15,695 bases of DNA from CAZKFN01 sp964552035 (GTDB taxonomy: Bacteria; Bacteroidota; Bacteroidia; Flavobacteriales_E; Vicingaceae). The DNA is taken from positions 1-15,695 of the forward strand of contig CAZKFN010000053.1 of NCBI GenBank assembly GCA_964552035.1. The letters run 5' to 3'. The notes under the pieces are model-generated. The model did not search any database. It saw only the letters and a program-made list of their open reading frames with translations, and was not told where the DNA came from. Shown here one piece after another: positions 8,064-15,567 of this stretch. The translations under genes were made by a program, and so were the position numbers. Position 1 is the stretch's first letter. The number at the start of each line of letters is the position of its first letter.

Positions 8064-8974
8064 ATGCTATCCTCAAAGTTAAATTATTTATCTCCTACTC
8101 AGAAAATTAACGATTCTGTTTTAGCCAAAAAGCANNNNNNNNNNATTTAATTCATCCTCATATTTCTGGTAATAAATGGAGAAAATTAAAATATAATTTT
8201 CAACAGATGAAAGTCCAGGGAAAAGATACGATGTTAACTTTTGGTGGAGCTTATTCTAATCATATTGCTGCAACTGCCGTTGCGAGTAATATGGCAAAAG
8301 TGAAGGCCGTAGGAGTTATTCGAGGAAATGAATTTGAAGAAGAATTGAATTTTACATTGGCATTTGCAAAAAAAGAGGGAATGCTCTTGCATTTTGTTAG
8401 CCGGGAAGAATATAAAAGCAAAAACGAAAAATCTTTTTTAGATCAAATAAAACAACAATATGGAGATGTATTTATTGTCCCTGAAGGAGGAGCAAATCGC
8501 TATGGTGTTGAAGGATGTACAGAAATTATAAAAGAGTTAGATAAGGATTTTGACTATATATGTGCTGCAGTTGGAACAGGTACAACTGCAGCAGGAATAT
8601 TAAAAAGCTTAGATGAAAAAACAATCTTATTGGCTTTTCCAGTTTTAAAAGGCAGAGAAGATTTAGAAGAAGATGTTTTATCTTGGCAAACAGATAGGCC
8701 GTCTGCTTCAAAAAAGTTAAAATTTATAAACGACTATCATTTTGGTGGCTATGCTAAAGTTAGCTCAGAATTAGTCAAATTCGTCAATACTTATTATAGA
8801 AAACATAATATTCCTTTAGATTTAATTTATACCGCTAAGATGATGTTTGGAGTTTATGATTTAGTTCAAAAAGATTTTTTCCCCAAAGGAAGTAAAATTC
8901 TCTTTTATCACAGTGGTGGTTTGCAAGGGAATAAAGGACTTAGAGAAAGAGCAAACATCAATTTACTTTTCTAG
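8064..8974 (+). CDS. PLP-dependent D-cysteine desulfhydrase / ACC deaminase family enzyme (interrupted by assembly gap)
   Basis: A fold-type II pyridoxal-phosphate enzyme of the ACC deaminase/D-cysteine desulfhydrase group, of about 305-310 residues. It probably breaks down D-cysteine or a related amino acid; the substrate cannot be decided here. The ATG at 8064 opens MLSSKLNYLSPTQKIND up to the N run. After the gap the frame resumes as LIHPHISGNKWRKLKYN. The Schiff-base lysine is the one in SGNKWRK (codon 8174-8176). Next come GGAYSNHIAATA, which binds the substrate carboxylate, the glycine/threonine loop AVGTGTTAAG, which binds the PLP phosphate, and the C-terminal YHSGGLQGNKGL. Starting at the ATG at 8207 would remove the catalytic lysine and is wrong. 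Family comparison suggests about 8-10 residues, including the KRE of KREDLIHP, are missing in the gap. The frames fit a true gap of 2 modulo 3, probably 26-32 bases. The gene is therefore likely intact. Confidence 0.9.
8135..8144. other. Scaffold gap (10 N) inside the PLP enzyme gene
   Basis: Ten N of nominal length. The left side breaks after two bases of a codon (CA), and the right side resumes with AT, which would complete a GAT (Asp) codon before LIHPHISGNKW. Both are satisfied only by a length of 2 modulo 3, and family length suggests about 26-32 bases. Confidence 0.95.
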
Positions 8975-8994
8975 TTAAGTGGATTAAAAGTCTA

Positions 8995-9014
8995 TTGTTA
9001 ATATCTTGTTAATA
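8995..9014. repeat. Tandem TTGTTAATA repeat, 11-bp period
   Basis: TTGTTAATA occurs at 8995-9003 and again at 9006-9014, one helical turn apart. Two palindromic relatives follow: GTTAAC at 9041-9046 and GTTATTAAC at 9059-9067. All lie in the 105-bp region ahead of the glucosaminidase gene. This could be a regulator-binding cluster, but base composition alone could also produce such words. Confidence 0.35.
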
Positions 9015-9042
9015 GCTCCTGTCATATGCGTAAATGCAATGT

Positions 9043-9050
9043 TAACTTTG
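9043..9050 (+). promoter_or_regulatory. -7 element for the glucosaminidase gene
   Basis: TAACTTTG matches TAnnTTTG exactly, 29 bp before the ATG at 9080. No TTTG is found at the expected -33 distance. It overlaps the GTTAAC palindrome. Confidence 0.35.
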
Positions 9051-9079
9051 TTGATGGAGTTATTAACAGTTGTTTATAA

Positions 9080-10042
9080 ATGAGAATAAGCCTAGTTGTT
9101 TACCTTTTGCTAATTAGTTTTTTTGTTACTGCACAGTCTGGAAAAAGAATCACAAGGCAAGAATATATTGATACTTATAAAGAGGATGCCATTCGTGAAA
9201 TGCATGTCAGTGGAATTCCTGCTAGTATTACTTTGGCACAGGGAATTTTAGAGTCAGGGGATGGAAATTCTACCTTAGCTAGAAAGGCCAATAACCATTT
9301 TGGAATTAAATGTCATTCTTCATGGACAGGGAAAAGGTTTTATCAAGATGATGATGCAAAAAATGAATGCTTTAGAAAATATAAGACCGTCTTGGATTCT
9401 TATCATGATCATTCAGAGTTTCTAAAAAGACCGCGATATGCTCAACTTTTTGAACTTAAAATCACAGATTATAAAGGCTGGGCAAAGGGTTTGAAAGCTG
9501 CAGGATATGCTACAAATCCAAGATACCCTCAATTGCTAATTAAGATTATTGAGGATAATGAACTGCATCAATATGACGAACCTACAAAACGTCTTGCTCA
9601 AACAAAGGTAAAAGAAAAAAATAGAACTAAATCAAAAGAGGATTATAATAGGGGAGAATATGGTAGAAGGAATTTTGGTTATACGAATGCACATGATGTA
9701 TTAAATCACGAAAATAACATTAAGTACATTAGAGTTAGAACAGAAGACACTTTTGAAAAGATAGCCCAAGAGTTTGATATGGGATTGTGGCAATTGTATA
9801 AATACAATGACATACCAAAGGGCAAGGAGTTGTTTGATGATGGAATCTTGTATTTACAACCTAAAAGAAACCGGGCTAAGAGTGAATTCCATTATGTACA
9901 AACCGGAGAAACAATGTGGGATATTTCACAAAAATATGGGGTGAAATTAAAAAAGCTTTATCGTAAAAATAGAATGAATCTTAGTGATGTTATAAATCCA
10001 GGAGATAAGCTATATTTAAAAAAGAAAAAGCCTTTAAACTAG
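9080..10042 (+). CDS. Secreted N-acetylglucosaminidase with two LysM domains
   Basis: A peptidoglycan hydrolase predicted to cleave glycan strands in the periplasm or cell envelope, probably for wall remodelling or cell separation. Residues 1-18 form a signal peptide (hydrophobic MRISLVVYLLLISFF, then VTA before Q19). A GH73-type glucosaminidase domain spans about 25-165. The likely catalytic acid is Glu58 in AQGILESGDGNSTLA, followed by the family hallmark ANNHFGIKC (70-78) and the GYATNPRYP segment near 142-150. A charged linker (168-212) leads to two LysM peptidoglycan-binding repeats, about 216-262 and 270-315. The second is a good match (YVQTGETMWDISQKYGVKL), the first more diverged. Length 320 is normal for Bacteroidota members. 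The ATG at 9080 is the only start giving a complete signal peptide. The last codons (KKKKPLN-stop) lie within the terminator hairpin. Confidence 0.93.
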   Translation: MRISLVVYLLLISFFVTAQSGKRITRQEYIDTYKEDAIREMHVSGIPASITLAQGILESGDGNSTLARKANNHFGIKCHSSWTGKRFYQDDDAKNECFRKYKTVLDSYHDHSEFLKRPRYAQLFELKITDYKGWAKGLKAAGYATNPRYPQLLIKIIEDNELHQYDEPTKRLAQTKVKEKNRTKSKEDYNRGEYGRRNFGYTNAHDVLNHENNIKYIRVRTEDTFEKIAQEFDMGLWQLYKYNDIPKGKELFDDGILYLQPKRNRAKSEFHYVQTGETMWDISQKYGVKLKKLYRKNRMNLSDVINPGDKLYLKKKKPLN

Positions 10043-10049
10043 GCTTTTT
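10025..10049. terminator. Bidirectional terminator between convergent genes
   Basis: Perfect 9-bp inverted repeat AAAAAGCCT (10025-10033) and AGGCTTTTT (10041-10049) with a 7-nt loop. It reads as a hairpin plus T run on both strands, serving the glucosaminidase gene on one side and the FadL-like gene on the other. Its left arm and loop are coding sequence, and the TAG stop at 10040-10042 is at the start of the right arm. Confidence 0.85.
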
Positions 10050-10052
10050 CGA

Positions 10053-11558
10053 TTACCATTTCCACCCTAAAGTAAGCATAATTCTAGAGTCAATTCTCTC
10101 TATACTAGCTACTTCGTCATTAAAAGAATATACTGGGTCTACAATACTCATATCGCTACGCATATAAGTCAAATCAATAGAATAATTATTACTTCTAAAC
10201 CCTGTGCCCACAGAAAATGTATTTCTGCTTTCGTCAAGTTTCCAATCGAAATTTTTATTGGCAAATGGATTGTCTTCATATCTATAACCAGCCCTAAGAA
10301 CAAAAGGATTTAGATTAACTTCAGCCCCAACTCTAAAATTGTGTGCACCTTTAAGTTGATTTTTTATTTCTTGATTGATAGGGCTGTAATCAAAAGGGAA
10401 TTCTTGATTGTCTTTAATTCTCGCACTTGCATAATTAACAAATTCATAATCAAAGCTCAAAGCTGCTTTATTGTTAATAATATAGGCTAGCCCAGCATTA
10501 TATCTCCATGGTGTATTGATCTGATAATCGTATTTACTATCAATTTTATCCGTTTTTAAATTGCCTATTGCCGTAAGTTCAGCATGGGCATTGAAAATAT
10601 AATTTTCAGATAGACTTATCCAGGTTGGTGTATGAATAGAAGCACCAACTCTCAACTCATCTGTAATTTTATAAATAGCACCGATTTTCAGATTGACTCC
10701 TGAGCCATAAGTATATTGTTCACTTTTTTCATTGTAATTAAGGGGAACATAATTAGAATCGTTAGGATTTGGTGTAGCTTGGTATTCATAGGTTTCACTA
10801 TATTCTCTTATTCTTTCATAAGTAACATTTTGAAAAGCAATGTTAGCCCCTAAAAATAATCGATCTTGATAATTCCCTCCAAAGCTAAAATAGGTCTCTG
10901 ATTGTTTTCCTTTTACATAGTTTCTTTCATTTTGGTTCACCGATTGAAGTGATTGTAAACCTAGACCTCTAGTATAACTGTACGAATTTCCATCAGGGTC
11001 AATCATATAAGTATTGTATGCTTGAGAAGGTCCAAAAGGATAATAATAATCCAAGACATTCGCTTCATTGGCTTGATCATTATTTAATTCATGGATATAG
11101 CCATCTATAATTGTGCTGCCTATTATTGAGGCATCCGCGGTACCTGAATGTGTATAATCCCCATGAAAATTTGAGATTCTATTATGTCCAATTGCAAATG
11201 AAGCATATTTCCAGCCATTAGGATCATTAGTATAGCTTCCTACATAACCAATATTTCCAATGTTAAAATTATTGGTTTGTTCATCGGGAGTGTTTCCTCT
11301 ATAACTGGAATTCATTTCATTTAGAAGTAGTGTAGGAGTTAGGGTAAATTCAGAGCTTCTATAAATACCAATCGCTGCAGGGTTAATCACTATAGCAGAG
11401 TGGTCGCCTCCTAAAGCCGTAAATGCACCTCCCATGGCGTTAAATCTGGCTGTTCCAAATTGTTGCATTTTAGAATAGCGTAAGGCATCTATGCTATTTT
11501 GTGCATTCCCTCCAATACTTAATACTATTCCACTGATGATTAATAGGTACTTTTTCAT
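10053..11558 (-). CDS. OmpP1/FadL/TodX-family outer-membrane protein
   Basis: A 501-residue protein predicted to form an outer-membrane beta-barrel of the FadL group, which moves hydrophobic compounds such as long-chain fatty acids or hydrocarbons through the outer membrane. The substrate is unknown here. A signal peptide covers about 1-19 (MKKYLLIISGIVLSIGGNA). The mature N terminus carries the Bacteroidota-type plug signature GTARFNAMGGAFTALGGD (35-52) and NPAAIGIYR (59-67). The rest alternates strands and polar loops, including typical aromatic girdle strands (SFGGNYQDRLFLGANIAF, FRVGAEVNLNPFVLRAGYRY). It ends in an aromatic residue (LTLGWKW), as expected for a BAM-recognised barrel. It starts 24 bp after the stop of the upstream lipoprotein gene on the same strand, so the two are likely one transcript ending at the shared terminator. 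Confidence 0.88.
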   Translation of the reverse strand: MKKYLLIISGIVLSIGGNAQNSIDALRYSKMQQFGTARFNAMGGAFTALGGDHSAIVINPAAIGIYRSSEFTLTPTLLLNEMNSSYRGNTPDEQTNNFNIGNIGYVGSYTNDPNGWKYASFAIGHNRISNFHGDYTHSGTADASIIGSTIIDGYIHELNNDQANEANVLDYYYPFGPSQAYNTYMIDPDGNSYSYTRGLGLQSLQSVNQNERNYVKGKQSETYFSFGGNYQDRLFLGANIAFQNVTYERIREYSETYEYQATPNPNDSNYVPLNYNEKSEQYTYGSGVNLKIGAIYKITDELRVGASIHTPTWISLSENYIFNAHAELTAIGNLKTDKIDSKYDYQINTPWRYNAGLAYIINNKAALSFDYEFVNYASARIKDNQEFPFDYSPINQEIKNQLKGAHNFRVGAEVNLNPFVLRAGYRYEDNPFANKNFDWKLDESRNTFSVGTGFRSNNYSIDLTYMRSDMSIVDPVYSFNDEVASIERIDSRIMLTLGWKW

Positions 11559-11582
11559 CTTATTTCTTTTTTAATAATTATA

Positions 11583-13190
11583 TTATCTTCTTGCTGGCCT
11601 ACTGATAGCTCCACCTCCTGTTCCACCACTACTTCTAGAAGGACTAGGAGAAGGGGGACTGTTAAAAGAAGGCCTACTTCTCTGCATACTCGGCTGACTT
11701 TGTATACTTCTTGAAGGCGTACTTTGCATAGAAGGGCTACTTTGAGGCATGCTTTGAGGAGTAGCTTGAGTCGGACTACTATTTTTTCTAGCTGGCCTGC
11801 TATGAGAAGGAGTATTGTATGTCGGCTTAGAATAAGAAGGGCGACTAGCTGGGCTTGTAGACCTTGAAGGTGTACTCTTATTAAGGTTATTTATAGGTTC
11901 AGCTGAAGGTGCCCTTGCCGGTGCAGTTGAATTATTCCTACTTGGATTAGGATTCATATTTTGATTTGGTGTAGGTCGACTATATTCTTCTTGAACTCTA
12001 TTTGGTTGATACCTTGTAGGGTTAGCTCTTTCAGGTCTAACAGCATCATTTTTAGGTTGATTGCTAGCAGGCCTTGTACTTTTAGGTCTAGCATTTTCTT
12101 CAATAGTTGTACCCCTTTCAGGTCTTAAATTTTCATTCCTGTTGGGAGCAGTAGAAGGCTGAGTACTTTCCTTACGAGTATCATCAAGGATTGTGCCACC
12201 TCTTTCAGGCCTAAAGTTATTGTTGTCATCAATAGAAATATTCGATTTATCATTGGTTGTAGGAACGGCTTGCCTTGGAACTCTTCCATCGGTAGGTCGA
12301 TCCCCATACTCTGTTGAACCGCTACTTCCTCTAGGTGTATTTATTCTTCGAACTCCTTCTTCTTTACTACCGCCGGCATAGTCATTTCCACCAATTCCAC
12401 TTCCATAGTATCCATTATAGAATCCATGATTATAACCAGCCCAATAGTTACTCATTCCATAACCATAACCATAACCATATCCTCCATAAGAATAGGGGCT
12501 ATAATAGAAAGGATCATAAAAAGGGCTATAGTAAGGTCTGTAGAAAGGATCATAATAATAAGGAGAGTATCCATAACTGCCATAACCCAAACCATAACTA
12601 AATCCAATATTCCAGCCACTCCAGCTGTTCCAGCCAAACCTTAGGCTACTTCTAGGTCTACCATAATAATAAGGATCCCAAAATTGGTATGAAGTATATA
12701 AGCTAGGACTAATAAATATAGGATTAGCAGTATAGATAATTCTATCTCTAGTATAAGGGTCATAACTACTAAAACTTCTTACAGGGGAATTGATTTGATT
12801 AAGCGTTTGTGCATAGTCTTCATCGTAATATTCATCCTGAGAGTATGCGTCCTCCTCGTAATATTCCTCTGCATTATTCTCATTTAGGTTATTGTAATAC
12901 TCTTGATTACTTCTCGCTTTTTCATCATTAGCATACCGATTTTGATATAATGATTCTGGGTGGTTTTTATTTTCTCCATTATCATTATAGCGGTTGGGAT
13001 AACTACCGTCATGATACACGTTGTTAGATTTATTAAAATCCTCTCTAGGATCTTTTTTTATTTTTTGTATTGGGTCATTCTTTGGGCTGTAATATACATC
13101 GTCATATGCATAAGGTGCATAGGAAGAAGAACAGGCTCCAAGAAAGAACATCAGAACAATAAAGCTTAATTTTGGGACTAAATTTTTCAT
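11583..13190 (-). CDS. Lipoprotein with Tyr/Gly-rich core and basic Pro/Ser/Arg tail, function unknown
   Basis: A 535-residue predicted lipoprotein that I do not recognise as a characterised family. The signal peptide ends in the lipobox FLGAC, so Cys20 should be lipidated. The next residues (SSSYAP) lack the acidic surface-export signal known for Bacteroidota lipoproteins. Four regions follow. Residues 21-100 are Asn/Tyr-rich. Residues 101-127 are strongly acidic (11 Asp/Glu, no Lys/Arg). Residues 160-275 are aromatic Tyr/Gly/Ser/Pro-rich. Residues 280-535 are Pro/Ser/Arg/Asn-rich and probably disordered. Three units beginning (F/L/V)RPER start at 326, 355 and 384, an exact 29-residue period. 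The last 123 residues hold 13 Arg and 3 Lys against one Glu. Most of the chain has no obvious globular domain. It lies 24 bp upstream of the FadL-like gene. Adhesive, structural or polymer-binding roles are possible but unproven. The ATG at 13190 gives a complete signal peptide. Confidence 0.85.
   Translation of the reverse strand: MKNLVPKLSFIVLMFFLGACSSSYAPYAYDDVYYSPKNDPIQKIKKDPREDFNKSNNVYHDGSYPNRYNDNGENKNHPESLYQNRYANDEKARSNQEYYNNLNENNAEEYYEEDAYSQDEYYDEDYAQTLNQINSPVRSFSSYDPYTRDRIIYTANPIFISPSLYTSYQFWDPYYYGRPRSSLRFGWNSWSGWNIGFSYGLGYGSYGYSPYYYDPFYRPYYSPFYDPFYYSPYSYGGYGYGYGYGMSNYWAGYNHGFYNGYYGSGIGGNDYAGGSKEEGVRRINTPRGSSGSTEYGDRPTDGRVPRQAVPTTNDKSNISIDDNNNFRPERGGTILDDTRKESTQPSTAPNRNENLRPERGTTIEENARPKSTRPASNQPKNDAVRPERANPTRYQPNRVQEEYSRPTPNQNMNPNPSRNNSTAPARAPSAEPINNLNKSTPSRSTSPASRPSYSKPTYNTPSHSRPARKNSSPTQATPQSMPQSSPSMQSTPSRSIQSQPSMQRSRPSFNSPPSPSPSRSSGGTGGGAISRPARR
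11955..12215 (-). repeat. Three 29-residue (87-bp) coding repeats in the lipoprotein
   Basis: Protein residues 326-412 contain three units of exactly 29 residues, each opening with RPER after one hydrophobic residue (F, L, V). Units 1 and 2 share RPERGxTI, an acidic turn and a Ser-Thr-rich end. Unit 3 keeps RPER but is otherwise diverged. The DNA copies have drifted, indicating old rather than recent duplication. Confidence 0.75.
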
Positions 13191-13204
13191 GGCGAATGTT
13201 TTTT

Positions 13205-13212
13205 CAAATTTA
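13205..13212 (-). promoter_or_regulatory. -7 element for the lipoprotein-FadL pair
   Basis: Minus-strand TAAATTTG matches TAnnTTTG exactly and ends 14 bp before the start codon at 13190. A TTTG (minus strand, 13228-13225) lies only 12 nt upstream, too close for a standard -33 box. Confidence 0.35.
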
Positions 13213-13239
13213 TATAATCGACTTCAAATCTTAAATTGA

Positions 13240-13247
13240 TACTTTTG
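13240..13247 (+). promoter_or_regulatory. -7 element for proS
   Basis: TACTTTTG matches TAnnTTTG exactly, 46 bp before the proS ATG at 13294. No -33 TTTG at the standard distance. It shares the 103-bp intergenic region with the opposing element for the lipoprotein gene. Confidence 0.35.
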
Positions 13248-13293
13248 TCAAATATAATTCATTTATCTATATACAAACTTTATACCAAATATT

Positions 13294-14772
13294 ATGGCAA
13301 AGGGATTAACATCCAGAAAAGAAGACTACTCTAAGTGGTATAACGAGATAGTAGAACGTGCAGACTTAGCTGAGCATTCGGCAGTTAGAGGTTGTATGGT
13401 AATTAAACCTTACGGTTATGCTATCTGGGAAAAAATACAAGCACAATTAGATTTAATGTTTAAAGAAACAGGGCATTCTAATGCTTACTTCCCATTGTTT
13501 GTTCCTAAGAGCTTATTTGAAGCAGAGGAAAAAAATGCAGAGGGTTTTGCAAAAGAATGTGCTATTGTTACTCATTATCGATTGAAGAGTGATGAGGAAA
13601 ATCCAGGTAAGTTAAAAGTTGATGAGACAGCCAAGTTAGAGGAGGAACTAATTATTCGACCCACTTCTGAGGCAATTATCTGGAACACCTATAGAAATTG
13701 GATTGAATCTTATAGAGATTTACCTATTAAAATTAACCAATGGGCAAATGTAGTGCGTTGGGAAATGCGAACAAGGTTATTCTTAAGGACTGCCGAGTTT
13801 TTATGGCAAGAAGGACATACAGCTCATGCTACTAAAGAGGAAGCTTTAGAAGAAACTAAGTTAATGTTAGATATTTATGCCTCTTTTGCTAATGATTATA
13901 TGAGTATGCCTGTGGTTAAAGGAGTTAAATCTGAGAGTGAACGCTTTGCAGGTGCAGTAGAAACGTATTGTATTGAAGCCCTGATGCAAGATGGTAAAGC
14001 ACTTCAAGCAGGAACTTCTCATTTTTTAGGACAGAACTTTGCAAAGGCATTTGATGTTAAATACGCAACTGATAAGGGAGACCAAGAATATGTTTGGGCA
14101 ACTTCTTGGGGAGTGTCAACCCGATTGATGGGAGCATTAATCATGACTCATTCTGATGATAAAGGTTTAGTTCTTCCACCTAAGCTGGCTCCTTTCCAAG
14201 TTGTGTTGATACCTATATATAAAGGAGAGGAACAACGAACTACAGTAGTTAATCGCTTAAAAGAAATAAAATCAGAGTTAGAAAGTAAAGGAATTTCAGC
14301 TAAACTAGATGATAGGAATACGCATAAACCCGGCTGGAAGTTTTCTGAATATGAGCTAAAAGGTGTCCCATTAAGGCTGGCCATGGGAATGCGAGATATA
14401 GAAAACGGCACCATTGAGTTGGCTAGAAGGGATACTTTAGAAAAGAAAACCCTTGACCAAAGTGATATCGTTGCTAAAGTGGGTAATTTATTAGAACTTA
14501 TTCAAAATAATTTATTGCAAAAAGCTATTGACTTTAGAGAAGAGAATACATATAAGGCTGATAGTTATAAAGAATTTAAAGAAATTATTGAAAATAAAGG
14601 AGGTTTTGTATATGCCCATTGGGACGGAACTGCTGAAACAGAAGAAAAAATAAAAAATGAAACAAAGGCAACAATTAGGTGTATACCTATAGAAGGGAAA
14701 CTAGAAGAAGGAAAATGTATATATACGGGCAAACCTTCTTCACAGAGAGTTATTTTCGCAAAAGCATATTAA
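13294..14772 (+). CDS. proS: Proline--tRNA ligase, short form without editing insertion
   Basis: Class II aminoacyl-tRNA synthetase that charges tRNA-Pro in the cytoplasm. The 492 residues match the eukaryote/archaeon-like ProRS type. The E. coli type is longer because it has an editing (INS) domain between motifs 2 and 3. Here motif 2 (RWEMRTRLFLRTAEFLWQEGH, from residue 155) and motif 3 (GVSTRLMGALIMTHSDD, from 273) are only about 120 residues apart, so the insertion is absent and mischarged Ala-tRNA-Pro is not corrected in cis. An anticodon-binding domain spans about 300-400 (FQVVLIPIYKGEEQRTTVV). The C-terminal domain ends QRVIFAKAY; the terminal Tyr is typical. Only two cysteines remain in that domain (TIRCIPI, GKCIYTG), so the four-Cys zinc site of some relatives is not evident. 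ATG 13294 is preceded by a -7-like element. The next gene starts 1 bp after the stop. Confidence 0.96.
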   Translation: MAKGLTSRKEDYSKWYNEIVERADLAEHSAVRGCMVIKPYGYAIWEKIQAQLDLMFKETGHSNAYFPLFVPKSLFEAEEKNAEGFAKECAIVTHYRLKSDEENPGKLKVDETAKLEEELIIRPTSEAIIWNTYRNWIESYRDLPIKINQWANVVRWEMRTRLFLRTAEFLWQEGHTAHATKEEALEETKLMLDIYASFANDYMSMPVVKGVKSESERFAGAVETYCIEALMQDGKALQAGTSHFLGQNFAKAFDVKYATDKGDQEYVWATSWGVSTRLMGALIMTHSDDKGLVLPPKLAPFQVVLIPIYKGEEQRTTVVNRLKEIKSELESKGISAKLDDRNTHKPGWKFSEYELKGVPLRLAMGMRDIENGTIELARRDTLEKKTLDQSDIVAKVGNLLELIQNNLLQKAIDFREENTYKADSYKEFKEIIENKGGFVYAHWDGTAETEEKIKNETKATIRCIPIEGKLEEGKCIYTGKPSSQRVIFAKAY

Positions 14773-14773
14773 T

Positions 14774-15466
14774 ATGGAAAAACAAGAACTATTTAGTCAG
14801 ATTGTACAACAAATACAAGATAAAGCATCGCTTAAGCAAGAAATTTATAGGAACACTTTAAATGCATTTTCACAATTTAGAACATGTGGAGAAGCCATAG
14901 TAAATGAACTAAGGTTAAAGATGGATTCTTTTGATAAGGATGTGGCGATTGAATTTAATTCTAAAGGAGACTTCGAATTTCAAATAAAAGTTGGAGGGGA
15001 TATTATATTGTTTTATATGCATACGAATGTGTTCGATTTTCATCAAGCACATCCCATAAAACAAAGTGCATATATTAAAACTGATCCGATGCGCTCCTTT
15101 TGTGGATTAATTAACATCTATAACTTTTTAGCAGACTCTTTTAAATACAACAGGTATCAGGATAGTGGTTATTTAATTGGGAGGGCTTTCATCAATAAAG
15201 ATAATCATTTCTTTATGGAAGGGAAACGTCAATTAAATTTTTTATATAATAATCTTACTAATGATGTGATTAATGACAATCATATTCATAATATTATTCA
15301 ACAAGCGATTCTATATTCTATGGATTTTGATTTGTTTACACCTCCTTACCAGCATGTACAAGAGATAAGTGTTGCTAATTTGTTACAAGAGGCCTCAGGT
15401 ATGCGTATGAAAACAGCAAAACGATTAGGCTTTAAGTTTACTGCAGAGGATGATGCTTTATCTTAA
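14774..15466 (+). CDS. Conserved-looking protein of unknown function downstream of proS
   Basis: A 230-residue protein with no signal peptide, no transmembrane segment and no domain that I recognise. The N terminus (about 1-50) is helical and charged (QQIQDKASLKQEIYRN). The centre alternates strands and turns: FEFQIKVGGDIILFYMHTNVFDF (67-89), then RSFCGLINIYNFLADSFKYNRYQDSGYLIGRAFINKD (107-143). The C-terminal third is helical, with a basic stretch MRMKTAKRLGF (210-220). It is predicted to be a soluble cytoplasmic protein. Its ATG lies 1 bp after the proS stop (TAA T ATG), so it is almost certainly co-transcribed and may be translationally coupled with proS. That hints at a link with translation or its control, but co-transcription alone does not prove it. 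Confidence 0.85.
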   Translation: MEKQELFSQIVQQIQDKASLKQEIYRNTLNAFSQFRTCGEAIVNELRLKMDSFDKDVAIEFNSKGDFEFQIKVGGDIILFYMHTNVFDFHQAHPIKQSAYIKTDPMRSFCGLINIYNFLADSFKYNRYQDSGYLIGRAFINKDNHFFMEGKRQLNFLYNNLTNDVINDNHIHNIIQQAILYSMDFDLFTPPYQHVQEISVANLLQEASGMRMKTAKRLGFKFTAEDDALS

Positions 15467-15567
15467 AAGCAGAGTTGCAATTCCTTTTTGGGAAAAGATT
15501 GATTTATATTTGGTTAGAGCTTTTTATTTTTAGCCATATCTTTTTTTGATAAAAAAGCTGCAAATAA
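15467..15567. other. AT-rich intergenic stretch before the tRNA promoter
   Basis: No ORF or strong GC-stemmed hairpin. An imperfect inverted repeat pairs AGCTTTTTAT (from about 15518) with ATAAAAAAGCT (ending about 15559), with one bulged A and a 21-nt loop and no following T run. It is at best a weak terminator for the upstream proS pair. Confidence 0.4.

Noticed and set aside
12335..12644. Plus-strand ORFs rich in His/Asn or Ile/Thr opposite the lipoprotein gene
   Set aside because: They are antisense translations of the Tyr/Gly-rich repeat-like codons (for example TAT/GGT reversed as ATA/ACC) with no start context or domain.
15518..15559. Hairpin after the unknown gene as a terminator
   Set aside because: The stem is almost all A/T with a bulge and a 21-nt loop, and no T run follows. 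It is recorded only as a weak possibility in the region entry.
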